The notes beneath the pieces were generated by a model. It ran no database searches. It was not told the origin of the DNA and saw only the letters and a list, made by a program, of their open reading frames with translations. Of a DNA stretch of 64,000 nucleotides, positions 24,301-38,584 are shown in pieces. Origin of the DNA: Zonotrichia leucophrys gambelii. Lineage: Eukaryota; Chordata; Aves; Passeriformes; Passerellidae. Positions within the stretch are counted from its first letter, which is position 1. Each line of letters begins with the position of its first letter. The position numbers and the translations under genes are program-made. The stretch lies in the NCBI RefSeq assembly GCF_028769735.1, contig NC_088173.1:19284038-19348037 (forward strand), written 5' to 3'.

Positions 24301-27300
24301 AAGGAGCACTCACTCGTGTTTTATGGAGCATTTTCTTTGGTATGCAGCTAATATAAATAAAATGAGCAGAGAGAAGTTGGCAGTGTTCCACTGACATTAC
24401 ATCACTTTTCCTTAATAGGAAACCTCTCTGCAACTTAACATCTTGCTTTAAACATTCAGAAGTGTCCACAAAGTCTTCAGTGAGGATCATCATATAAGGC
24501 CAGGAGTTAACTGCAAAGGGCTAGAACATGAAGCTGGATCTCCCAGTACAGCATTGAAAAGAAACTCTCTAGTGAAAACCACTTTTTAAAAGTCACCAAC
24601 CACAGAGCAAGGGAGTTGCATAATGTCTAAGAAAAGACATCTGTAAAATGTACATAATTCCCATAAAAAGAAAAGGAAAAAGTTCTAATTTCTATGATGC
24701 TACTTCTCTAGACTCAGAAATTCCTCTAGAAACCAAGAAATTAAAACCAGAGGCCTAATCCAACAGATACAAATAGGACAGAGACACAAGTATCTACCAC
24801 AGTTTCATTTGCTGCTTACTCTTTGTGTTCCTCAAAAAGACATGATCTTCTATTTTAATGAAATTAATTACTGTAAAATATTATATGATATTTATTTACT
24901 AAGAGACAGATGTTGCCACCCACATAGGTTGAGCTCTTCACCAAAACAATAGGACTTTTTGACTGTACACAATGATAATAAATTATATGTGCAGCAAAAC
25001 CCAGTGGGTCTATAAGATTCCTTTGAGAAAAAGACAAGTCCTTGCACTCAGTTTTTCTCATCCATCACTGAGATTGCTAGTCTTTATTGTGCCATACTTT
25101 GAGGGATGAAAAGCAATCCACATAGCACATGAAGAAGAAAAGAGCCCAGAGAAATTTATGTTCATGTTGTAATTAACGTAAACATAAATTCCTGTTATTG
25201 TATTTCTAATGTGCATATTACTGAGCAAAAATCCTATTCCCCTTCAAGTCTGCATGCTGTATTTGCTGGCATGGAATTTTATTGAGAACATAATTTATTG
25301 AGGCACTGTCACATAGACACACACATGAACACAAAAATGTATTTATCACAGTACAAAAAGTCATGGTAGGTCATTTCGTCCTCTGCTTCGGCCTTTCCGA
25401 AAAAGTTTGAGAGAAGTTCACTGAGTGGCTCCTACTGCTTTTAGTTGCAGCTGTGCAGCAAACAGTCTTAAAAAATTTACAGTAATTGCTGCCATGTTTA
25501 CATCACTGGCTCTCAGTAAAGAAAATACTAATCTAGTAAAGGTATGCAAAAAATAAATGTAAGCTGAGCTACAGTGAATATCACTCTGATTGCTCTCACT
25601 TAGGAACCACCAGGTCTTACAATACCATGAATTCTCTGTCTCCTTAGTAAGACATCCCTTAGTACTTCTTTATGTCCAACCCTGCTCTTTCATTGCCATT
25701 TGTGATGGCACAATAGCTCAGGACCCTAGGAGAAAGGGCAAGTGAAGTAAAAGTTAAAACTCTACATAGAATTGGATAAATTGATGGTTTTGTTTGTTGG
25801 TTGGACTTTTTGTGGCTTGGTTTTGGGTGATGGTTCGTTTGTTTGGCTTTTTAAAGTCCTGAGTCTGTTCACTCCTTCAGACTAAAGAGCAGTCACCTAA
25901 AGGGTTCTGCTGGTGCCGCAGCAAAGTGCTGCTTGTCCAGGAACAAGCACTGAGAGCTGCACCTCTCATAGCTCACACTGCCCAGGCAGGGCTTCCAAAG
26001 CCCGTCTTTAGTCGGTAATTGTGAAGAGTAAGAATGAACTTCTACATCCATTCTTCTATGGATGACTTTGCTGTTTCTCAACGGCAAATAAGATCATGTT
26101 TTATTTCACATATGCATCTTTAATTTAACTGCCCCAAAAATGAATGAAGTCTTTAATGGAGACTTAAACAAAATTTAGTTTACAAGAGAAAAGTAACTTC
26201 AAACTGGTTAGTGTGCCCATTGAAAAATTGGAGAAAATTTTACTTCCATTGCTAGAACTATCTAAAGATTTCAAGTAGGGGTATTTGTGCAATATTACAC
26301 TCTTACCAAGAACACAGTACAGACCTAAAAATGAGGACATGTAGCTTAAGACTTGATTGCATGAATGACAAAGGTATAAATAAAAATATTCACTTGCCCA
26401 GTTTCATCTTTGTGTATTTTTGTTGATACATGAATTGGCTACTTGCTCCATAACTAGATTTTCTTTTTTATAAAACAGTATTAGAATTATTAACATCAGC
26501 CAGTGTTCATTTTCCAAATGATCATTTTAGCAGTGGTTTCAACTAATGCCAAATTCTGAGAAAACATCAGGAAAAGTAGATGAATGAAGTTAAAACAAAA
26601 TTGAAAATAATAAGGCACCTATATTTATCTAACAATAATTTAATCTTATTACAATAAAACTTCACCAAAACTAGCTGATTGGACAACAGAGGTCCTGCTA
26701 AGTAAGTTGATATAACTCTTAGGTTTCAACTATCATACTGTGTTGCTGTGTTATTTCAAAATCAGAGAAAACACCTGCTAAAATTAGCTGTAATGGAAAA
26801 AAATCAACTGCAAGTCTCTCACTCATCCATCCCACCACTATTATTATGCCAGTTATCCTACTCTATACAGCAAGCACAGCAGAACTGACGTGCTAGCTGG
26901 GCACATCCACGTTGAATCCATCATCTTTTTGTTTTATCACAGAAAAATCAAGCTACAACTGCTTTCCAAATTTGTGTAAATGAATTCAGGAATTCACACT
27001 AGTAGCTTGTGTGTTCAAGCACACAGACATACCATTGAAACCAACAGGAGCAACAGTAATTAGTAGCTCTGAAAATCAGGCAACTTTCATATGAATTTAA
27101 CTTCCTTCAAATGAATTTGAAAATTTATGTTTAAAATTCATCCATGTATTGAAATACATTTTAAAAGTATTTGTTTTAGCTCTAAGAGTAATATTTTTTT
27201 AAAGACAAATTAGGTATCTCAGTAATTTTCTGTTACTTAAATGGCATAAAAATTCTTGGACATGTAAAGGTTTTGCACTCAGGTCCCAGGTTAAGTCCTA

Positions 27301-27742
27301 TCAGTAGCAACAAAAATGGAAAGCACCTGATCAGCATTTGTGACTGAAGTGAATCAATCTCAATGCTCTTTCCAGAAAACTTGTTACAATGTCTGAATAC
27401 TCTACCTTTTGCATCAGCCTTTATTAGCATATTTAAGCAGTAAAAATGCAGAAATCTTTCTTTTGTGCCTGGAAGATGTCCCTATATATAAAGGAGTATG
27501 AGACTTTTTTGGATGGATATTAACTCCCTGCCCTTGGTGTCACTCTAGAGTTTTTTCCAAGATTTACTCAGACCACAGAGAAGGCTTACCATGGCAAAAA
27601 ATCCAGGTAGTTGTAGTAACAGTGATGAATCATATCATCTGGTTCAAAAATTGAAATAAATGGTATGGCAGAATTTCTCACAAGCTCAGGAGAACTTTTT
27701 TTGTTAGATGATGAAGGTAGCAATAATACTTAACTCTTACAA
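21321..27742. other. PALLD intron, no feature recognised
   Basis: AT-rich. The only texture is a T/G-rich low-complexity stretch at about 25785-25855. No repeat family recognised. Confidence 0.65.
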
Positions 27743-27915
27743 GCTGTAAATAGAACAGGCTGCCCAGGGAAGTGGTAGAGTCACCATCCCTGGCAGTGTT
27801 CAAAAACTGTATGGATATGGCACCTAAAGACATGGTTTAATGGTGAACGTGGTGGTGGTGCTGGGTTAAGAGTTGGATTTGATGATCTTAAAGGTCTTTG
27901 CTATGCAATATTGAG
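27743..27915 (+). mobile_element. CR1 3' end fragment, plus orientation
   Basis: The landmarks AACAGGCTGCCCAGGGAAGT, GAGTCACCATCCCTGG, GACATGGTTTAATGGTG and GATGATCTTAAAGGTC follow the CR1 3' region in sense order. About 170 bp, diverged, lacking a clear octamer tail. Confidence 0.88.
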
Positions 27916-30900
27916 ACAGCTCACACAATGAAGTTTCAGAAGAAATATCAGTTGAATAACAGTTTAAAATGCCTAGAAATGTAAAAATCAGAAGGTATCT
28001 CCTTCAGTACCACCTAATTATCACTTAATTAACTTTGGCTTAGCAACCAGTTGTACTAATTCTATGTAGTACTTTTCACCCAGAGTTTAGAAATGTTGCT
28101 TTTCCCTCTGTTTTGGGCTAGGAAACATGAAACTAGAGCTGAAGGAAGCAGTTAGGCTGGTGAAATTATATCAGATAAATACTGCTATCACAACAAGTGC
28201 TCTGAACTACTTTGGCATACATACTTATTATAGAACAGAAACAGAAAAGTTTAGAGTTAATGAAACACAAATAAGTAAACTGGAGAGTTCCTAAAGACTT
28301 TTGTAACTTTGAGTTATTCCCAGCCATTGCCTGACTTAGCCTGGATATGGTGTACAACAGTACTATTTCTGATGGCTTACATATCTTTCAGTATTTAGGC
28401 CAGTGTGTAAATTCACCAAAAGCTGTAAATGAAATCCTTATTTTACTCGGGAACAAAAAATGCCACAGATAAACCCTAAGAGTTAGCACCTCAATGAGAA
28501 TTTGAGTGGAAAGACAGTTATTCAAAAACACTGGACAATGCATACTATCATAACAGCAAAACTAGTAATATTTTCTGAAAAAAGGCGCTGAAATGGTTTC
28601 ATTAAACCAAAAGCACGAGTTTAGTTTGAATGTGTTCCTGTCCACACGGCATCCCAACCTGTACATCAGCGCGCAATACCCATATGACCGGAGTCTGTGC
28701 AATGCAAGGCCTGATTACAGATAACAAGACTATTAGGCACATTCAGCAATTTACAGGACAAACCATTAATTTAGACCTGAACAAATACATCCAAGAGCAT
28801 CCAAGGAAAATTCTGAAACACGGAACTGCTTGTCAATAAGGAAAACACATTTTTCATGTTCTTCAGTATCAAAAACCTATTTCACTACCTCTTTTCTGTC
28901 CTTAATGCAGCATATCACAGATACCTTAAATTATTCTCAAACTTCACCATTGGTCAGTGATTTCAGCAAACTGTAAAGTTTGCAGAATGAAGGGCAATTA
29001 ATTGAGAAACTGATCATATTAGTAACTTACTTCCTTTATAAGTCTCTCAAAGACATTTTCAAATTCATGTAAAGCAGTGAACAACCTATAACACAACTTT
29101 TGAGGAATCTGAGGTAATTAAACAGAGGAAGCATCTGAGAACAATTTCAAAAACGAACCACAGAGAGTTACATTGGTAACTCAGGAAGTTAAACAGCAAA
29201 TTTCCGTGATTCTACCTCTATCAAAAAGACCATCAATGATGACAGAGAGAATTTCCATAACTCAGAGGCACAGTATTATTTAATTGTGAATTTGTGAAAA
29301 TTTTAATCTCTCAGACAAGCAGCTTCTGTCTTGTATCACTCTTTGTATGGGGCACTGGCCTTTCCACTAATTAGAAAGAAATTCACATGTTTTACAACTC
29401 TCTCCCAAACATCCCAGTTTCACTCTGATTAGTCAATCCTCCATTACCCGGCATAATCAACTTTGCTCAGCCAGCACTGGAAATTCTGGCAGACAAAATA
29501 AATCTTTTCTCTAAAAAGAGAAGTTACTAAGCAAAAATACTGGACATCACAGAGCTCTGTATGTTCATTCAAATTCACTCAACTCCCTCAGCTTTCATTT
29601 ACTGCTGATCAGCTTCCTGCTTAAAAGCATTCCAATTCTATTCTATTCTGCTCTTTATCAATGAGCATGTTCCTTCAAATATTAACATTGCAAACAGTTC
29701 CTCTGATTCAGTACTCTTACAAGAATTCACTCAGTAAACAGGGCCTGTCTCTTGCATTTGCAGGCAGTAATGCTCAAAGCACAAACATCTATCTTCTTAA
29801 CCCAAAAAAGGACATTATGCAAGTGCTGTGTTTTAGTCACAAACCGACAATTAGCCTCAGTGGTCAACAGAGCTTTCTTGTAATTTATTATAATTAACTG
29901 TCCCTAGGGTCACTCCTCTTTTCTAGTTACAGTCTACTACAAAAAAAGTCCAAAGTTTGTGCCCAACAGGAATGTTAACTTTACAAAGTTTCAAAACAGT
30001 TTCAAAGACTGTTAAAAGTGAGGATGCAATAGCCCTGTCTGGCAACTTGTAGAAGGAGCAAACTGCAGCCAGAAGATGATGAAACCACAGGTATTTTATT
30101 GCCTTTTTTGCCTATTTGCCTTTTTGTACAACAACATGTTAAATCTAATATTAAAGATTTCTATACTTTTTCTGAACCAAATATTTCATCCCACAGAGCC
30201 ATGCCCACGGATGATAATGACATCTGTTGAAGAAGCGCACTAACAGCCTACTTCATCTCAAGACCTGGATACCAAAAGAACCTGAAACTAATTCATAACA
30301 TTTGTGCTCACATGTTAATACCCTCTTTAATAATTGCAGCCTGTAACAAACAGAACATCCACAACTTCTGTGCATGTTTCTGAGATCTAAATTTCTTGAT
30401 ACTTCTGTGATCCTGCAGAATCTCTGGGATCGCCTGTTGAAGAAAACTTCCAGTGAGATATCACACACCAGCTGGGTATTCTGAAACTTAAGACAATCAC
30501 AAACCTCTGTTCCTGTAAGATATCAGCTCCCGCTCCAAAAAGCACTGCTTCCTTCCCAAAAAAGAGTTGAAACCAAGTCCTTGATTTTGGGCTAAGTGCG
30601 ATGCATGTGGTCAGTGCTAAGCTTCACCACGCCAGGAATGGTTCCAGCGCACCAGCCCGCACAGCGCATGGCGCGCCTTTGACATCAGGACTGGAGTGGT
30701 GCAAGAGGCTCCAGCCAGGGCTGCAGAGAAGGCTCACGTGCTGCCTGCAGCTGGTTGCTGATGGCAGCCATGTAACTGGTAGGAGAGCAAGGGAAACCTG
30801 GCAGAGATCCTGATTCTGGGCCTCCTCCTCTGTTTTCTGGGTATTTCATGTGATTCTGACAAATGTCATTATTGATATTAATTGTCTCTGTATACCTATC

Positions 30901-33269
30901 CATCAACATGAACATTAACTTTTGAAAGGATGGGAGACATGGGACCCTAGAGTTTTAGAATCAGTGTATAATTTTTATTTCAGAAACATTTCAAGCTGCT
31001 GTGGTTTATGGTCATAGACAACTGTAGATGTAACCTCAGAGTCAATAGCTGGAAGTTCATCCATTGTTTTAGAAAATGTTGACATACCATTTTGATTTTA
31101 TCCTAACAGACACTCCTTTTTTCTCTCCATCTATGTGGAAAATGTGCATGCAACAGTCATCTAATTCAGTTGCATATCCATGAAAGCAGCATCTAAACAT
31201 AAGTGCTTCTGAATTACAACTGGTAGGATTGTTTTTCTCTTTTTTAAAACCAAAAGCAAACAGATAAAAAAACCTAAATAGAGGCTTAGGTATTTTAATA
31301 CAAAGCAGAAAACAGAAGCAATAATTTTCCAGAAATTCCTGATGAACCACTTAAGGAAATGTTAAAGAGTTAATAACTGCAAAATCTCTAGCAGAAACTC
31401 CAAAAGTCACTAAAGATAAAGGAATGGAAACCACACGTAACATCCTAGAGACTCATAAGACAACACAATGTACTTTCAATATAGTGTGAACTTCCACAGT
31501 CTCACCTTATGCATTTCATATGCCTACAGACACTCACAGAAGAGGCGTCTCTCTATTTTACATCACATACAGATCTCCAGATTTTGAAAAAGATAGGAAA
31601 ACAATGAAGTTTATAGGAAATCAAGACTTTCTCCTAGAGCACTGCCAAGCAATATGGCCATCTATTTATTGCCTGAAAAATTGCCTAAAAATGTTATATG
31701 TGAAAAAATAAGCATTATTAGCAAGGACATTGAACTCATGCATGTGAGAATTGCCATGGATACACAAAAATTATCAGGTAACATTGGAAGCAGAAAAAGA
31801 GTAGAATTTGGCCATGTCAGATGAGGAATATATGTATTCTGAAAAAGAAGACAATCTGCAGTTTATAGAGAAAAATACAATTTGGTAGTTTGTCAGCTGA
31901 GAAACACAGATGAACATTTCTGAAACCCAGGCAGTCTTTTCATTAAAATGCCTGAAAAACATTTCTTTATATGCACCAACACCTCTGTAAGTATGGATAT
32001 CAATATTCCCTTTAAATATTCTTTATATAATTCTGGTTTTAGGCACCTCAGATTTGCACAGAAATAAACAGCATCATCTTGCAACAGGCTCACCATCAGT
32101 AATGCAATACCAAGTAACTCACGCCTTTATTAAATTCCCTAGAAGGTTCAACGGGAAACGCAAATCACACACAAACACAGACTGCATGAAAATACCCCAT
32201 CCACAAAACACTGATTGCCCCTGGGATTTTCAAAGCTTCACTTCTACTAAAAAATTCACTAGATCTTGGGTCAGAACAAAAATAACCATAAATTAGGTGC
32301 CCTCCGGAAACCTTCAAACACTGCAAAGCAAGGCTTTGTATTTCAGAGCCAATGTCAGTAGAGTGAGGTAGGCTAAAAGAAATACAGCACCACTGGGTTT
32401 CTGAAAGGGAAACTCTACTTTCATTTGTGCAAAACTTTCTATGTTGCCTTGGAGAATCTCCTTGCTGGCCAAAGTTGGCTATTAAAATAGTTTTTCACTT
32501 TAATAGCTGCTTTAAACAAAGCACCCTCATAAGTCAGAGATTTTGTAGATGTATGTGTGTAAGGACACACACACACATATATATTTTCACACACCATGAG
32601 ATTCATATGCACACAGAAACAGACTTGCATTATCTTCTTTCATAAAAAAAATCTGCATAATCTGCTCTTTGAAGTTAGAAACATTTTACACACATGTGGA
32701 TGTACATACACACATGGCACTTAGAACTGAAAGAAACAATTATGTTTCTAGTGAGTGCTTTCATACTGGGATTCAGCCTATTTAGAAGACTGAATTCAGC
32801 CATAGAGTAATAATTTACAAATATTTCAAGATCCAACTACAGAAAAATAATTATGCTATTTTAAGGATAGGTTTTCCACGTTGTGAGTAAGGTGCAAAAA
32901 TGGGTAGGAGCAAGCTCAGCTGAAAGCTTGGCCTAAACCCAGCAGGTTGGCTCTCCTGAGAAAAGTTTCCGTAACACATGCGGGTCTTGATTTAAACCAG
33001 ATTTCTGTATTCAGTGTGGCTGGAGAAATACTTTTTAAATGAATCTGTAGCAGAAGTACAAAAAAATCTAAATATTCCATTCTCTTTTTCTATTCACTGG
33101 AGCCCAGGCAGGACCTCCTAATGAAGTTTGTCCTGTCTACCAGATACTGCCAGCATGCATTTCTTGCTCTCTGATGTACATTTCTTTTCATCACAGGAGA
33201 GGTATTCATTTTAATTTGCAATTTAAAAATTAAATCCAGCTGACTGAATCTTTATTACAGTTCAATGTT
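27916..33269. other. PALLD intron with one GC-rich patch
   Basis: AT-rich intron, with an isolated GC-richer segment at about 30595-30830 containing several CG dinucleotides that matches no repeat I know. Otherwise unmarked. Confidence 0.65.
32550..32594. repeat. TG/CA/TA microsatellite
   Basis: TGTATGTGTG, then ACACACACACAC, then a TA run, then CACACACC. Confidence 0.88.
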
Positions 33270-33760
33270 TCAGAAGAGATCTTCAAGATCATCCACCCAG
33301 CACTACCACTGTAACATCTAAATCACTAAACCATGTAATTTTTTTTTATTTCCTGATGTCTAATCAGAATCTCCCCCTTCTCAGCTTGAGCCCATTATCT
33401 CTGATCCTCTTCAGGTATGGAAGAAGAGACTGATCCCCACCTCAACACGACCTCATTTCAGACGCTTGTAGAGACCAATGAGGTCCCCCTGAACCTCCTC
33501 TTCTCCAGGCTAAACATCCTGAGCTCCCCCAGCCAATCCTCATGTTCTCCAGTTCTTTCACAAGCCTTGCTGCCCTTCTCTGGACATGCTGCAGCATCAA
33601 AATGTCACTTGTAAAGTGAGGGATCCAAAACTGAACACAGTGCTTGAGGTGTGGCCTCGGCAGTGCAGAGCGCAGGGGGACAGTCCCAGCCCTGGCCCTG
33701 CTGCCACACTATTGCTGATACAGGCCAGGGTGTCATCAGCCTTCTTGGCCTTCTGTTTGA
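33270..33760 (-). mobile_element. CR1 LINE 3' fragment, minus orientation
   Basis: About 490 bp matching the reverse complement of the CR1 ORF2 C-terminus and 3' UTR. Plus-strand landmarks are CCTCTTCTCCAGGCTAAACA, CTTCTCTGGACATGCTGCAG, GGATCCAAAACTGAACACAG and GAGGTGTGGCCTC. An AT-rich patch of Ts near 33340 interrupts the 3' part, and the terminal octamer is not evident. It is severely 5' truncated and noncoding. Confidence 0.9.
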
Positions 33761-36148
33761 GAACAAACAGAAATTTTGTAAATGCTAGGATTCACTAGCA
33801 TACAATCCACTTGAGATTGTAAAAGTTAAATATTAATGTTGTAAATGTAATACATTGTGTTTTCCCATTATTTACACACAGTAGCATACAAAACAAGTAT
33901 CAGCCTTTACTGGGAATTCAATGGGGTTATATGGTTGGTATAAACGTTAACACCACTAAAACAGATTTTTTTTGTGTGCTAATCTATTTTTACATTTAAG
34001 TCTGGAAAAAAAAATGTAGCCCTGCTGCCAATAAAAACCAAAAAAATATTTTCCTGTACATTTCTGTTGGCTGACACATCATGTCTAGAAATAATAGTAT
34101 TTTCCCAAAAAAACCTTTACTTTAAACAATCCCAAAAGAACAAATAAGTTATGCATCATCCTATGAACATTTACCAGAACTTGGACATTTTGGCAATGCA
34201 GTGTAGCAGCTCCTGATGCACAGACTCAACTCTTCAACTAAATAACCCTTCCATATTATTACTCAACCCCTCATCACTTTCTGCTTGAAATACACTACAG
34301 TGTACTGTGATACCAGATTGGTTTCTCGAAGAGAATAATTAGAAGAATTGTTTTTTCTTATCCTATGTTATATCCTACAACATATAATGTAGTCCATCTT
34401 CTGAAATTGGTAACAAACAAAATCTGAAGTCCATTTTAAAGAGAAATTTCAACAGGAACATATTTTGTTGATGTGAATGAATACAATTTCCAAGGCTCAG
34501 AAGAATGTCCTGGGAAGGACTGGAAAGAATTCTGAGTAACTGCTACAAACAATGGTTTAAGATAATCTAAGGTAATCAAAGATTTCTTACTCAAATTATC
34601 ACTGGAGAGATATGCACACTATGAAAACTAGAGAAAGCAGATTTAGTTGCTTCTTGACTCACCTCACACAGGTGAACAAGGCAGAAATCCCAGCAAGAAA
34701 TTGACCCCACTATATTTATTTATTTATATAAAATTAAGTGCTGTTTTTCTTAAAATTCCTTCCCTTTGTGGAAGGGGGAAGTGCTGGGGAGTGCCACACA
34801 CAATACACTAATTACAATCACTTTCTGCTTCAATAAAGGAAATACAAACTTCCTGCCTTGGCAAAGATTAGAATGTCTCAAGCAGGTGGGAAAAGGACCA
34901 TGTAAGTGTCTAGACAGAAATGTGGAGGAAAAGTATTTCCTAAATTTTCTATTCATGTGCTAACCCAGAATGTGGACTACACATCTAAAAAGAACTGCCT
35001 TAATTATTGAGTCTTCTTCTTTGTAATTATGTTTTACATTATGATAATTATATATTTAATATATGAATACCAAAATGTTAAATTGTCTATAATGCTCCAA
35101 TAAGTTCTGACACTTGTGGTCTCAAGATTCTTCACCTTCTGCAGGTAAGAGGTTTAAATTAGTCTTCTATGCATACTATAATTTGGTTAGTAATTACTCC
35201 ATACATATTCTTCCATTACATATTATTGCTACATAATCATTGCTGAGTATTGCTATTACTGAGTGGGCACTTCCCTCTAAAGGGAACTTTATTACTTAAT
35301 GCAGCATTGAAATGCTAGCTGTTCAGAAAGTAGAAATGTTTCCAATGGAAGATGATACATGAATACATAAGTCCACAGGCATATTTTGATTAAATAATAT
35401 TCTCAGGATAAAAGATTTTCAGTCAATTATTATGTTCTCAAGAATATATCTGAGACTATCAGTCAATTTATACGTTCCACATAATCCTGAAATTTTTGGG
35501 GGGAAAACAAAACCTCCTTAGGGCCACCAACTCTTTGCAGATCAGTTAAGGTACAGTACAACCCCCAAATACTTGAAGACTCCTTTCTTGGACAGTAAAC
35601 AGCAAATGAAAAAAAACCACATAGCAATAATATAAAATATTTTGTTTTGAAATGATGGAACTAATCTTGCATGTGCTATCTTCACCTTTCAGAGTTTCTT
35701 TGCATTGGCCTTTATCTTCATGTCTTTCAGGTGTAGTATCCACAAATATTCACAATCTACAGGAAATGATGCTATACACACGGAGAAAACCTACATATAT
35801 GACATCACACTCAGTGACAGTCTACTCTGCTCCCAGGCACATGGATCCACATGAATGTTGGCATGAGTAAAATTGAAAAGCAGCTAATTTAAGTAGAACC
35901 AGATGAGAAATTAGGTTGTTGTTAGAGGAATACAATATTTTCCATCAACCACATGATTTTACAAGTATGATTGGTTTCTTTTGCCCAGCTGAGAACCAGG
36001 TAAGTTCAATAAGGTAAGTCTCCCATGGATCATTTTGAAACAGAGTAATAGGAAGAAATTCTGTAGAGGAGAGAAAGAAGAATTTCTCCATATAAGTGGA
36101 CTGACCAGCATCCCACAGGTCAGTTCCAGGCAGAATGCATCCTTGGTC

Positions 36149-36188
36149 TTCCAATGCCTAAAGCCCAATTCCAATGCCTAAAGCCCAA
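36149..36188 (+). repeat. Exact 20-bp tandem duplication
   Basis: Two identical units TTCCAATGCCTAAAGCCCAA, 36149-36168 and 36169-36188, with no differences, suggesting a recent slippage event. Confidence 0.96.
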
Positions 36189-36825
36189 CAGCTGAACATT
36201 ACTCATCAGATTTACCACTGTGTCCTTACAAAAAAGGAGGCATGCTGTTCTAACATAGCTATTAGAAATGGCTGCTGCAGTCACACAGACCACAAAGTGG
36301 ATGACAAAACTGCAATCACACTCCTGCTTGCGGAGCAGTTAGATGCCCTCCACAACCATCATATCAGCTTAAAAAACTCTGCAGTTTTGTATGTTGCAAT
36401 CATCACACAGTCTCTGCAAAGAGAAAACAGTAGGCTCGAGCTAGTCAATAGGCCCACAATAATTGGTGCATGAGTGTACAGCAAGATGAGCTTTGCCAGT
36501 AATATAAACAAAAAGAAAAGAAGAAAGAAACTTCAGAACACTTTGAAGATAATAGACAATTTTCTAGGATTTCAGTAAGTGTAAGAGCACAAAAACATTT
36601 ATCTTACATCAATAGTTTTAAATTGTTAGTTAAAACATACATCAAATTGTCAGGATAGTTTTTTACTGCAAAAATGTTCTTGACTCAGAAAGCAGCGAGA
36701 AAAGTTATGTGACATATATCTGCCAACTGCTAACAAACATTTACCATATATCCACTGTCGCAATTTTAGGAAAACTGCTATGTCAGATTACAGTGTGATA
36801 ACTGGTTAAATTCTGACTTTGTGAT

Positions 36826-36912
36826 TATCAGATTTCCACTATCTCAAAGATGAAAGAAATCTCATCTCAAATATGAGATCCACTATCAGGTTTCCCCTAT
36901 CTCAAAGATGAA
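36826..36912 (+). repeat. 58-bp-period imperfect duplication
   Basis: A 29-nt segment beginning TATCA and ending CTATCTCAAAGATGAA occurs at 36826-36854 and 36884-36912 with two mismatches. The intervening part is more diverged. Confidence 0.85.
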
Positions 36913-37818
36913 GATTTGTTTTATCCAAATGAGACATTCCCAATTCCAACAATATCCTACCTGCATATTCTTGTGTGTTTCAAACATTGCAAGAACATCT
37001 GTATATCTCCTACCCCGTATTTCCAGTTTCTTTTATTCAAACTCTTATCCCTCTGCCCCCACCTTTTCCCCCAGGGTTTCTCCTTCTGGCCAGGAAAATC
37101 AATAAAAGAACATCATTTCACAGACAGCTCTTTCAGGTTTTGTTCCCCAACCAAAAGCAGGATGCAACAATCTCTGTCAGAATCTTGTTCTCACAAGATT
37201 GCCTCATTTTCATAGTGAAGTGGTTTAGGTACAATCAGTGGGCATGTGCTGAACTTTTTCTATGATTTTTTTTTCCACCCTCTTGTTATCAATTCTATAT
37301 CTTAATCCTTTTATGTCTGGTATGCGTTGTGAATCACAGACCAGCTCTGGATGTCTGGAAACTGCTGGGCTTTCTTAAAGAACGTCATCAAAACTTTTCC
37401 CACCCCAGAATGCCAGTGTACCTCTGTGCACACAAACCTGTGAGTGAACATAAAACTTTCTGCACAGCATGTAATACATCTCACAAAGTTAATTTCAGAA
37501 ATATAAGGTTTGTTCAGAGGAATCATGGTTTCAGTTCAATACAGCCACAGAATACCATGGAAAAATAGTTTCTTGACCTCAAAGCCTAATGAAACTTTGA
37601 CTGTGTCCACTCCTATTTTTAGATGTGTGCTCTGCAGTGCCATATTCCTTAATATAAAGCTGACCCAAATGTTCCAATAGCAGACGTTGGTTTCTCTTTG
37701 ATAGCCAATGCATATCTCTGCTTTCCAAGTTTCTGTAAACACATCATTATAAAGAAGGCCAGTCTTACTTTTCCCAGCCTTCTTTCTAATTATGTGCCTA
37801 CTGCCAGGAAACTTTTCT

Positions 37819-37850
37819 TTTTTTTTTTTTAATTTTTTTTTGTCTTCACT
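37819..37850. repeat. T-rich low-complexity tract
   Basis: Runs of T broken by AA. Nothing else visible. Confidence 0.85.
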
Positions 37851-38584
37851 ACTAAAATTTAAACAAATATGTGATGTGTGCTGCAGACATGGAAAAGAAG
37901 GGAAAAAAACCCTCTGTTATAAGTAACAAAGTTACTAAGTAACACCAAATTCCTTTCAACAAGCAGTGATAAACATTAGACAAAAAAACCTAGCTACAAG
38001 AGTACATTAAGTGCTGGATGACCAAATATGTCTTCCTTCTAGACGTATGAATTCCACAGAACAACCCAAAACTCCAATGTTTGGTTTCATTTGGATAAGA
38101 AGCTGTAGTAAATCTTCTAAAAGATCAAGTCTCCTGCCCATTACCAATCTTCTTCACCCAGAACTATCACTGGGTTCCTACAGATGTACAAAGAAGGCTG
38201 GCAAGGCACTCATAGTTTTCTGCCCTATCATATTTGTTAAGGACTGACTTAGCAAGCCTTGGGCTACAGAGATGCACAAAGCCGCTGCCGCCACAAAAGC
38301 ATCCTTTTTTCGCCTTTGGAAACATCAAGGGGACCGCCAGGGTCGGCAATAAAGTGCATCAGCCAAACTCGAATGCGACTACAGACGATGAGGCAAACTA
38401 AAAGATCAAGAAAGTGTAGATCAAAAGTAGATATACTCGAAAGAAAGGCGGTCAGCCCGGTCCGACTGCAGCATGATTTCATGTACCCTGACCTTTCGCC
38501 TCCCATCACCGCTTCTGCCGTGAGGTAACCTCATCCGAAGAGGACACGTCAGCGCGAACTCCTGAGAGTACGCTGCCGTCTTAC

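Larger units (their letters stand above)
33761..38439. other. PALLD intron between a CR1 fragment and CpG island 1
   Basis: No gene. Contains the small duplications near 36150 and 36830. From about 38270 the CpG density begins to rise into island 1. Confidence 0.65.
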
